From Bacteroidota bacterium (GTDB lineage Bacteria > Bacteroidota > Bacteroidia > Bacteroidales > VadinHA17), in contig JAEYZD010000162.1 in NCBI GenBank assembly GCA_023430725.1, forward strand, positions 1 to 19,322: a DNA stretch of 19,322 bases, in the 5' to 3' direction. Both the position numbers and the translations under genes were made by a program. The notes beneath the pieces were generated by a model. That model was not told the origin of the DNA. It worked only from the letters and a program-made list of their open reading frames with translations, and searched no databases. Below are positions 1-6,905 of this stretch, one piece after another; the first letter of the stretch is position 1; each line of letters starts with the position of its first letter.

Positions 1-2
1 TT

Positions 3-1895
3 CTTACGGAGGCAGATGAGATGGCAAGGGTCTGGGAGTTGCGAAAGGCGGGCCTGGGTGTTCTTCTCAACATCCCCGGCAGGAGAAAGAGCGTACAGGT
101 GATTGAGGATACTGCTGTCATGCCGGAGCTGTTTCCTGAATACATTGAGGAGGCTGCCACCGTACTGAAGAAGCACGGGCTCAGCTGCGCCTATTATGCG
201 CATATCGCCACGGGCGAACTTCATCTCAGTCCGCTGCTTGACCTTAAGGATCCGGATGACATCAGGACTTTCCGGAGTCTGGCAGAGGATATTGCGAGGC
301 TGGTCAAGAAGTACAGGGGATCACTCAGCGGCGAGCACGGGGACGGCAGGCTGCGCGGAGAGTTCATACCGCTTATGCTCGGACAGCATAACTATTCCCT
401 GCTCAGGGAACTCAAAAAGACATGGGATCCTGACGGTCTCTTCAATCCGGGAAAGATTACTGACACTCCCCCGATAACTGAGAATCTGCGCTACCCCGCA
501 GGTGAGAGAAGAAGGTTCCCGGGAAAGGTATTTGAATTCCCTGAAGAGGAGGGAATCCTTTATGCTGCGGAAAAATGCAGCGGCTCGGCCGATTGCCGGA
601 AGAGTGCTCTGATGGGCGGAACCATGTGTCCCACCTTCATGGCAACCGGCGACGAAGACAAGTCGACACGCGCCAGGGCCAACATATTGCGGGAGTTTCT
701 TACCCGCTCCTCCAGGAAAGAGCCTTTTGACCACGAGGAGATTTACAGGGTAATGGATCTCTGCATCTCGTGCAAGGCATGCAAGTCCGAGTGTCCCTCA
801 AATGTTGATGTGGCCCGGCTCAAGGCCGAGTTCCTGCAGCACTACTATGACCTTCACCATGTGCCGTTCCGCGCGTGGCTTATTGCATGGCTGCCGAGGC
901 TCTATGCGCCAGGGATGCTCTTAAGACCGTTTACCAACCTGGTAACCGGGACTTCGCTGTTTAAGAGGATAATCGGGTTCTCCGTAAAACGTCCGATACC
1001 TGCCCTCTCACCGGTGACTCTAAGGCGCTGGGAGAAGCGGCACGGAAGAACGATTAACAAATCAGACGTGACCGGCACCGGCGCTCTGGCTGGCAATCCC
1101 GGCGCCAATAGTCAGTCTGGCCATCAGGGCAGTAATGTCCAGCCTGGTCATCCCTGCCCGAAAGGAACCGTATACCTCTTTGCCGACGAGTTTACAAACT
1201 ACAATGAGAGTGATATTGGCATCAAGGCAGTCATTCTGCTCGAGAAGCTGGGTTATACGGTGGTTATACCCCGTCACCGCGAGAGTGGCAGGACATTCCT
1301 TTCCAAGGGACTGCTGCGGTCGGCCCGGAAGATAGCCGTAAAGAACATTCTTATGCTCCGCGATGTTGTAACGGATGAACGGCCGCTGGTGGGCATCGAG
1401 CCCTCAGCCCTTCTCACCTTCCGGGACGAGTATCCGGAGATGGCCGGGAAAAGCCTGGCAGAGGATGCCCGCAGGCTCGCCGGCAATGCACTGCTGTTCG
1501 AGGAGTTTATCTGCCGCGAGATTGACAGGGGCAATATCTCTTCTGAAAGCTTTACATCTCAGCCGAAGAAGATACTGCTGCACGGTCACTGCCAGCAGAA
1601 GGCGGTTGCCTCAACCGCACCCACGATCAGGATGCTGTCCCTGCCCGCCGGTTACAAGGTTGAGGAGATCAACGACGGCTGTTGCGGGATGGCAGGCGCA
1701 TTCGGATATGAAAAGGAACATTACGACCTGAGCATGAAGATCGGGGAGATGGTTCTCTTCCCGGCAGTCAGGACAGCCGGAGCAGAAACGGTCATCACTG
1801 CGCCGGGGACATCGTGCCGCCATCATATTGCAGACGGCACGGGACGAAAGGCTCTCCACCCGGTGGAGGTATTGCATGATGCTCTTATTAAATGA
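3..1895 (+). CDS. FAD-linked oxidase / Fe-S 2-hydroxyacid dehydrogenase (D-lactate or YdiJ type), 5' truncated
   Basis: The reading frame is open to the left edge, so the N-terminal part (the FAD-binding PCMH domain) lies outside the window; 630 residues remain of a family that usually has more than 900. Numbering from the first Met (base 21): residues 1-145 are the end of the FAD-oxidase C-terminal domain (SGEHGDGR, WDPDGLFNPGKI). Cysteines near 186-207 and the ferredoxin-like motif CISCKACKSECP near 248-259 are iron-sulfur ligands. The C-terminal half is a CCG-type heterodisulfide-reductase-like region (GHCQQKAV, DGCCGMAGAFGYE). This single-chain FAD plus Fe-S plus CCG layout matches E. coli YdiJ (D-2-hydroxyglutarate dehydrogenase) and D-lactate dehydrogenases; the substrate cannot be read from the sequence. 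Electrons probably pass to the quinone pool. A G/N/S/Q-rich linker near residues 347-380 separates the Fe-S and CCG parts. It lies 24 bp upstream of the NagB/PIG-L fusion on the same strand. D-lactate is what MurNAc-6-P etherase releases, so a salvage role fits the neighbours. Confidence 0.85.
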   Translation, partial: LTEADEMARVWELRKAGLGVLLNIPGRRKSVQVIEDTAVMPELFPEYIEEAATVLKKHGLSCAYYAHIATGELHLSPLLDLKDPDDIRTFRSLAEDIARLVKKYRGSLSGEHGDGRLRGEFIPLMLGQHNYSLLRELKKTWDPDGLFNPGKITDTPPITENLRYPAGERRRFPGKVFEFPEEEGILYAAEKCSGSADCRKSALMGGTMCPTFMATGDEDKSTRARANILREFLTRSSRKEPFDHEEIYRVMDLCISCKACKSECPSNVDVARLKAEFLQHYYDLHHVPFRAWLIAWLPRLYAPGMLLRPFTNLVTGTSLFKRIIGFSVKRPIPALSPVTLRRWEKRHGRTINKSDVTGTGALAGNPGANSQSGHQGSNVQPGHPCPKGTVYLFADEFTNYNESDIGIKAVILLEKLGYTVVIPRHRESGRTFLSKGLLRSARKIAVKNILMLRDVVTDERPLVGIEPSALLTFRDEYPEMAGKSLAEDARRLAGNALLFEEFICREIDRGNISSESFTSQPKKILLHGHCQQKAVASTAPTIRMLSLPAGYKVEEINDGCCGMAGAFGYEKEHYDLSMKIGEMVLFPAVRTAGAETVITAPGTSCRHHIADGTGRKALHPVEVLHDALIK

Positions 1896-1919
1896 ATTGA
1901 AACAATAAAACGGATCAGG

Positions 1920-4250
1920 ATGAACACAGCAGGATTCAGTAAGGTTGAACAAGCATTTTTCAACCGGTCGGGAAGGAACACAATGACCACGAAGATGCCC
2001 TATGTCGTGGTTGACAATTTTCCGGGCCTTGGACTGATGACAGCGCTCCGCTTCCTGGAGTGGGTGGCGGAGAACCCGCACGGGGTCATAAGCCTTCCAA
2101 CCGGGAAGACACCCGAGTATTTCATCAAGTGGACCAAATACATGCTGAATAACTGGGATAGTCCGGAGTCAGTCAGGATCCGCGAGGAGAACGGCTTGTT
2201 CCTGAAGGATAAGCCATCACTTGGAGGATTGCATTTTGTCCAGATAGATGAGTTCTACCCGATCAACCCGCGTCAGCACAACAGCTTCTTCGATTATGTA
2301 AGCAAGTTCTATATCGAAGGTTTCGACCTTGATCCGGCCAAGGCATTGCTGATAAATTCAGAGGAGATAATCCTCGCTGAAGGAAAACACTACTCTGAGG
2401 TCTTCCCCGAAAATACCATAGATCTGACCCTCCGTAACAGGGAGGCCGTCAGCAGGCTGGAGAAGCTTCAGCAGGAATCGCTCTTCCGGATTGACAACTG
2501 GTGCACGAATTATGAGAAAAAAATCAGGGCTCTCGGAGGTATCGGATTCTTCCTTGGCGGCATAGGACCTGACGGCCATATTGCTTTTAATACAAGGGGA
2601 AGTGATCATAACTCTGCCACGAGGCTCACTGCAACCAACTTCGAGACACAGGCGGCCTCAGCCGGGGACCTCGGAGGAATCGAGGTGTCACGGACACGGC
2701 TGGTCATAACTATCGGTCTTGGAACCATTACGTACAATCCTGAGGCTGTTGCAATTATCTTTGCCGCAGGCGATGCAAAGGCGCTTGTTGTGAAAAATGC
2801 TCTCGAGAGCGGCCCTGACAACCTCTATCCGGCAACTGTGCTGCAGGGGTTGAAAAATGCCCGGTTCTACCTTACTGAGGGGGCAGCGGTGCAGCTCCAT
2901 GACTCGGTTGAGAGATACTTCAGGGAGGGCGAATGGTCCTTCGAGAAAACCGAAAGGGCGGTCTTCGACCTCTGTCAGAAAATACAAAAATATGCGCATA
3001 AACTTGTGCCTGAGGATCTTGAGAACGACGAGTATTGTTCCCTGATACCGGGTCTCAGTCTCAATACTGTGGCTGACGTTATTGAGTCGACAAAGAGAAA
3101 AATAGAGGCAGGGCTCCGGCGGGAGCGGAACACTACGTTCTTTCATACCGGTCCGCACCATGATGACATCATGCTGGGCATCTTCCCGGCGATAATACCC
3201 CAGTTGAGGGAGATCACAAACCGGTTTCACTTCTCGGTGCTCACATCCGGATTCACCGCGGTGACAAACAGCATGCTTCTCGAATTATTGGAGGAGACAC
3301 AGCGTCTTATCGCGGCAGGCATGATTCAGATGCTCAGGTACCCTGACTTCTTTGAGTCGGGCTACAAATTCAAGTGGGACAAGGATGTGAGTCACTATCT
3401 CGACAAGGTGGCTGACAAGGACGAGGCCGGCAAGATGAGGGGTCTCTGTCACAGGATAGTGAGGGCAATGGTGGATATTTACCGTCTGAAATCTAAGGAT
3501 GAGCTTGATTCACAGATTCAAAGGAATATTGACCTGATAAGGGGAAGTTACAGCGGTGAGAAGAATCCAACTGACATACAGAAGCTCAAGGGGATGCTCC
3601 GGGAGTTTGAGGAGGAACTGGTATGGGCGCATTACGGTGTGCCGGTGCGCAACATAGAGCACCTGCGGCTTGGATTCTACACAGGAGATATTTTCACTCA
3701 GCAGCCTGACAAGCATCGGGATGTTGAGCCTATACTGCAGTGCCTGAGAAGAATACAGCCAAATATCATAAGTCTGGCCTTTGACCCTGAGGGCTCGGGG
3801 CCGGATACTCATTATAAGGTATTGCAGGCAATTGCCGAGGCCCTGAGGCAATGGAGCCAGGAAAAGGACCTCTCAGAACTGAAAGTGATTGGCTACCGCA
3901 ACGTATGGTTCAGGTTCCTTCCATTTGAGGCGAATGTGTTTGTGCCTGTCTCCCTCAATTCAATGGCGGTGCTGAACCAGTCGTTCCGCGATTGTTATGT
4001 CAGCCAGGTTAACGCTTCTTTCCCCAGCCCTGCGTATGACGGTCCGTTCAGTGACCTGTCGCAGCAGGTGTGGGTTGAGCAGTTCAAGCAGGTGCAGCTG
4101 ATACTGGGCAAGGACTTCTTCTATGAGAACGAGAGTCCCAAGATCAGGGGCACACACGGGATGGTCTACTATAAGGAGATGCTTCTGGAGGAGTTCCTTC
4201 AGCATGCCCGTGAGCTTGAGAAGAGCGTTGAGGGGGCAAATATTCACTGA
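1920..4250 (+). CDS. NagB-like glucosamine-6-phosphate deaminase fused to PIG-L/LmbE-like deacetylase domain
   Basis: A 776-residue protein with two enzyme-like domains and no signal peptide, so probably cytoplasmic. Residues about 35-330 are a NagB/RpiA-type sugar-phosphate isomerase domain: IDEF (Asp110, matching E. coli NagB Asp72) and GGIGPDGHIAFN (Asp218, His220, matching Asp141 and His143). The NagB catalytic Glu148 position is Thr225 here (FNTR instead of FNEP). Residues about 405-740 resemble zinc-dependent PIG-L/LmbE de-N-acetylases: GPHHDDIMLG (His413, Asp415, Asp416, the HPDDE motif with Pro to His and Glu to Ile) and GPDTHYK (His631), a likely third zinc ligand. Known reactions of the two families are GlcN-6-P to fructose-6-P plus ammonia, and removal of N-acetyl from GlcNAc compounds; one chain doing both steps of GlcNAc-6-P breakdown is inference. 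The stretch before residue 22 (KVEQAFFNRSGR) looks like real protein, so I kept the ATG at 1920. The ATG at 1983, preceded by ggaaggaac, is the alternative. Likely cotranscribed with the upstream dehydrogenase. Confidence 0.88.
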   Translation: MNTAGFSKVEQAFFNRSGRNTMTTKMPYVVVDNFPGLGLMTALRFLEWVAENPHGVISLPTGKTPEYFIKWTKYMLNNWDSPESVRIREENGLFLKDKPSLGGLHFVQIDEFYPINPRQHNSFFDYVSKFYIEGFDLDPAKALLINSEEIILAEGKHYSEVFPENTIDLTLRNREAVSRLEKLQQESLFRIDNWCTNYEKKIRALGGIGFFLGGIGPDGHIAFNTRGSDHNSATRLTATNFETQAASAGDLGGIEVSRTRLVITIGLGTITYNPEAVAIIFAAGDAKALVVKNALESGPDNLYPATVLQGLKNARFYLTEGAAVQLHDSVERYFREGEWSFEKTERAVFDLCQKIQKYAHKLVPEDLENDEYCSLIPGLSLNTVADVIESTKRKIEAGLRRERNTTFFHTGPHHDDIMLGIFPAIIPQLREITNRFHFSVLTSGFTAVTNSMLLELLEETQRLIAAGMIQMLRYPDFFESGYKFKWDKDVSHYLDKVADKDEAGKMRGLCHRIVRAMVDIYRLKSKDELDSQIQRNIDLIRGSYSGEKNPTDIQKLKGMLREFEEELVWAHYGVPVRNIEHLRLGFYTGDIFTQQPDKHRDVEPILQCLRRIQPNIISLAFDPEGSGPDTHYKVLQAIAEALRQWSQEKDLSELKVIGYRNVWFRFLPFEANVFVPVSLNSMAVLNQSFRDCYVSQVNASFPSPAYDGPFSDLSQQVWVEQFKQVQLILGKDFFYENESPKIRGTHGMVYYKEMLLEEFLQHARELEKSVEGANIH

Positions 4251-4268
4251 GACGTCTGTCCTGCAGGA

Positions 4269-5525
4269 TCAGTCGTACAGGAAGTACTTTTCAGCTTTCG
4301 CCCTGAAAGCCGGTATGTCACGGGTCCACAGATCCAAGATATCATCAACCCTGAATGACTTCGTGAAGGTCAGTCGCACCTCATCCGTTCCGCAAACCTT
4401 ATCGAACATCGAGTGGCGTGAAGGATCGCACATTGTGAAGAGGTTTTTCTTCGGCCAGAGCCGGTGTGCCTCCTGCATGATGTAGAATTGCAGAAGTGTT
4501 AGCGGGGCAGTTGAGGGGTCAGTGATATGAATCTGTACTCCGTGGACCATTTTTCCCTCAAGGGTGCTGAAATAGGGTTTGTAATGTATAGGCCTGAATA
4601 TCACTCCCGGCAGTTTCAGTTTGTTAAGGCCTGTGGCAAGTGAGTCTGCATTGATCCACGGGGCGGCGAAGGTCTGGAAGGGGATTGTATATCCAACTCC
4701 TATACTGACGGCATAAAGTTCTCCGGCAATACCTGTGGCAGGGTAATACAGAGGTGTGTCTCCGTGAGGAACCTGGGGGGATGAAGGGACCCATGGGAGG
4801 CCTGTCTCACTGAAATGCATCGACCTGTGCCATCCCGTCATTTTCTCCACATGAAGTCCGCAAACAACCCCGCCGGAGAGAAGTCTTTCACCGTTGAGGA
4901 ACATGGCAAGCTCGCCAACGGTCATCCCGTGGATGTAGGGAATCGGGAACTGGCTGACGAAGGAGAAGAAACCGGGACGGGTGATGGCTCCCTCCATACG
5001 CATTCCGCCAAGCGGGTTAGGTCTGTCAAGCACAACTACCGGTATACCGTTTTCGGCTGCTGCCTCCATAACGAGCCCTAACGTACTTATAAAGGTGTAT
5101 GACCTGGAACCTATATCCTGGATATCATACACAAGAATATCAATATCCTTCAGCATCTCCGGAGATGGCTTGCGGGTTTTGCCGTACAGGCTGTAAACCG
5201 GGAGACCTGTTGAGGGATCGGTCTCGAAATCGACATACTCCCCGGCGGTGAACTCGCCCCTAACCCCGTGTTCAGGGCCGTACAGCGCCACCAGGTTAAC
5301 CTCCGGTGCATTGTGAAGTATGTCAACGGTTGACCTCAGTGAGCGGTCAACGCCTGTGGGATTGGTAACCAGTCCTACCTTTTTCCCCTTCAGGATCTCA
5401 AAATTGCTTTTGATCAGGGTCTCCACCCCGGTTGCAACATTCTGTCCGCTCAGTGGGCCTGACAGCGCTAAAGCCAGAACAGAAACAAGCCCTGAATTCA
5501 AGAATCTCCTAATAGCAGTATTCAT
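4269..5525 (-). CDS. namZ: Exo-beta-N-acetylmuramidase NamZ family (DUF1343, GH171), secreted
   Basis: A 418-residue protein with an N-terminal signal peptide (hydrophobic residues about 11-26, no lipobox cysteine, cleavage probably near SGQ at 26-28), so periplasmic or secreted. The rest is a full-length DUF1343 domain. Conserved segments are GLVTNPTGVD (51-60), LYGPEHGVRGEFTAGE (81-96), DIQDIGSRSYTF (134-145) and DRPNPLGG (167-174). Members in Bacillus subtilis (NamZ, formerly YbbC) and Tannerella forsythia are exo-beta-N-acetylmuramidases that remove MurNAc from the non-reducing end of murein chains; this founded family GH171. I cannot assign the catalytic residues with certainty, but Glu85/His86 in PEHG are the most conserved-looking polar pair. 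The gene converges on the NagB/PIG-L fusion with only 18 bp between stops and is divergent from the NlpC/P60 gene across a 201-bp intergenic region. This setting strongly suggests murein salvage. Confidence 0.9.
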   Translation of the reverse strand: MNTAIRRFLNSGLVSVLALALSGPLSGQNVATGVETLIKSNFEILKGKKVGLVTNPTGVDRSLRSTVDILHNAPEVNLVALYGPEHGVRGEFTAGEYVDFETDPSTGLPVYSLYGKTRKPSPEMLKDIDILVYDIQDIGSRSYTFISTLGLVMEAAAENGIPVVVLDRPNPLGGMRMEGAITRPGFFSFVSQFPIPYIHGMTVGELAMFLNGERLLSGGVVCGLHVEKMTGWHRSMHFSETGLPWVPSSPQVPHGDTPLYYPATGIAGELYAVSIGVGYTIPFQTFAAPWINADSLATGLNKLKLPGVIFRPIHYKPYFSTLEGKMVHGVQIHITDPSTAPLTLLQFYIMQEAHRLWPKKNLFTMCDPSRHSMFDKVCGTDEVRLTFTKSFRVDDILDLWTRDIPAFRAKAEKYFLYD

Positions 5526-5669
5526 ATCTGGTGTTTTGATTTACTTCGTTAATTATCTTCAATCCGGGCTGAACTGCAGGCAGAATTGATTTGTCTTATA
5601 TAATACAAGTGCTCTCCGCCCGGCTCAAAAAAAATCTTTATGACAAATTAAATAAAATTCAATTGTCTA

Positions 5670-5700
5670 TTGACTTGAATATTATAAATATTTATTTTTG
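5670..5700 (+). promoter_or_regulatory. Bacteroidota-type promoter for the NlpC/P60-epimerase unit
   Basis: TATTTTTG at 5693-5700 matches the Bacteroidota -7 box TAnnTTTG exactly. A TTG at 5670-5672, 20 bp upstream, fits the -33 element. The stretch around it is strongly AT-rich. The ATG at 5727 lies 26 bp downstream, giving a short leader of about 20 nt. I saw no matching -7 box for the divergent namZ in the same 201-bp gap, nor any other clear element there. A box this short can occur by chance in AT-rich DNA. Confidence 0.5.
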
Positions 5701-5726
5701 GATTTGTAAGATGTAATACAACTTTC

Positions 5727-6899
5727 ATGAAACCCTTAAACTACTTTGTTCTTTTATTGTTTATTATTCAGCTTGCAGGGTGTCAGCAAAAAGAGGTTCC
5801 GGCAGAATTGCAGGAGCAGCTTGACAGCATTGCGGCTGAGATGGTACCTCAGAGTGCCGAATCCATTGTTGACGTTGCTCTTGTGATGTCAGATGGCGGC
5901 GTGATTACGGCCAGGGGAGAGACAGATCTTCCTGCTGCAAAAAGTGCAATAATTGAGATGCTTGAGAACGCAGGCGTAGAATATGCTGACAGCATCACGG
6001 TCATGCCTGATCCTGCTGTCGTTGAAAAGCCTTATGGGCTGATCACAGTCAGTGTATGCAACATCAGGACCCGTCCGTCACATGCGGCGGAACAGTCGAC
6101 ACAGGCTCTGATGGGTACGCCCGTCAGGATTCTGGACAAGCGCAGCGGCTGGTACCTGGTTCAGACACCGGATTCATATACAGGCTGGACTGACAATGAC
6201 CTGGCCGAGCTCAGTGATGAGGAGCTTGCTGCCTGGAAGGGAAGTGACAGAATTATTTATACAGGACATACCGGGGTTGTTGCAGACAGCAATGGTGAGA
6301 CAGTTTCGGACATTGTCTTCGGGGTTGTTGCAGTCAGGACCGGTTCGCGGGGAGACAGCTGGACAGTACTGCTTCCTGACGGCAGGAGCGGTGAGATAAA
6401 GAAAAGCGATTGTGCTGATTTCCGCACCTGGGCTGAAGGAGCCGGTATTGCGCCAGAAGGTCTTGTTCGCTTTGCGAAATCATTCATGGGCGCTCCGTAC
6501 CTCTGGGGCGGAACCTCTACGAAAGGGGTCGACTGCAGTGGGTTTACAAAAATGATATATTATTTCGGAGGTGTCATTCTGACACGTGATGCTTCGGGCC
6601 AGTTCCGGTACGGTGATGAGGTGAGTATTGACAAGCCGCTCGAGACTCTGGCACCCGGTGATCTGCTCTATTTCGGAAGGGTGAGGGACGGCAAACCGCG
6701 CATTACACACACGGGAATGTACATAGGTGACACTGAGTTCATCCATTCATCAGGAATGGTAAAGGTTAACAGTTTCGACTCTACAAGGACGAACTACAGC
6801 GGCTATCTGCTTGAGATACTGCAGGGTGCCAGGAGGGTGACAACTTTCACAGAGGGAAAGGGTCTGGAACGTGTTTCTCAACACAGCTGGTATTTCTGA
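5727..6899 (+). CDS. SH3b-NlpC/P60 lipoprotein, gamma-D-glutamyl-diamino acid endopeptidase type
   Basis: A 390-residue lipoprotein: the signal MKPLNYFVLLLFIIQLAGC gives lipidation at Cys19. The residues after the cysteine (QQKEVPAE) are not the acidic cluster typical of surface export, so it probably faces the periplasm. Residues 20-100 are an unassigned N-terminal domain, about 104-160 and 175-230 are two bacterial SH3 domains (NIRTRPS, GWYLVQTPDSYTGWTD), and about 245-375 are the NlpC/P60 cysteine peptidase. Catalytic residues are Cys270 in VDCSGF, His328 in ITHTGMYIG and His340 in FIHSSG. The PYLWGG motif is present. Two SH3b domains before the peptidase are the YkfC-like layout, in which the SH3b domain restricts cutting to murein stem peptides with a free N-terminal L-Ala, between gamma-D-Glu and the diamino acid, releasing L-Ala-D-Glu. 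The dipeptide epimerase 6 bp downstream acts on exactly that product, which supports the specificity. A -7 box lies 26 bp upstream of the start. Confidence 0.9.
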   Translation: MKPLNYFVLLLFIIQLAGCQQKEVPAELQEQLDSIAAEMVPQSAESIVDVALVMSDGGVITARGETDLPAAKSAIIEMLENAGVEYADSITVMPDPAVVEKPYGLITVSVCNIRTRPSHAAEQSTQALMGTPVRILDKRSGWYLVQTPDSYTGWTDNDLAELSDEELAAWKGSDRIIYTGHTGVVADSNGETVSDIVFGVVAVRTGSRGDSWTVLLPDGRSGEIKKSDCADFRTWAEGAGIAPEGLVRFAKSFMGAPYLWGGTSTKGVDCSGFTKMIYYFGGVILTRDASGQFRYGDEVSIDKPLETLAPGDLLYFGRVRDGKPRITHTGMYIGDTEFIHSSGMVKVNSFDSTRTNYSGYLLEILQGARRVTTFTEGKGLERVSQHSWYF

Positions 6900-6905
6900 C
6901 AGTAT

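Noticed and set aside
1059..1158. Possible frameshift or gene boundary in the low-complexity part of the dehydrogenase
   Set aside because: The frame is continuous and conserved CCG-domain sequence resumes after it, so it is a linker.
1611..2081. Long minus-strand open frame across the end of the dehydrogenase and start of the fusion gene
   Set aside because: It is antisense to two well-supported genes and shows no recognisable domain or signal.
2688..3230. 180-residue minus-strand open frame inside the NagB/PIG-L gene
   Set aside because: It is antisense to the conserved NagB and PIG-L motifs and its own translation looks like no protein family.
5526..5726. Riboswitch or operator in the divergent namZ-NlpC/P60 gap
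   Set aside because: Only one -7/-33 promoter could be supported; no convincing palindrome or conserved RNA motif was seen.
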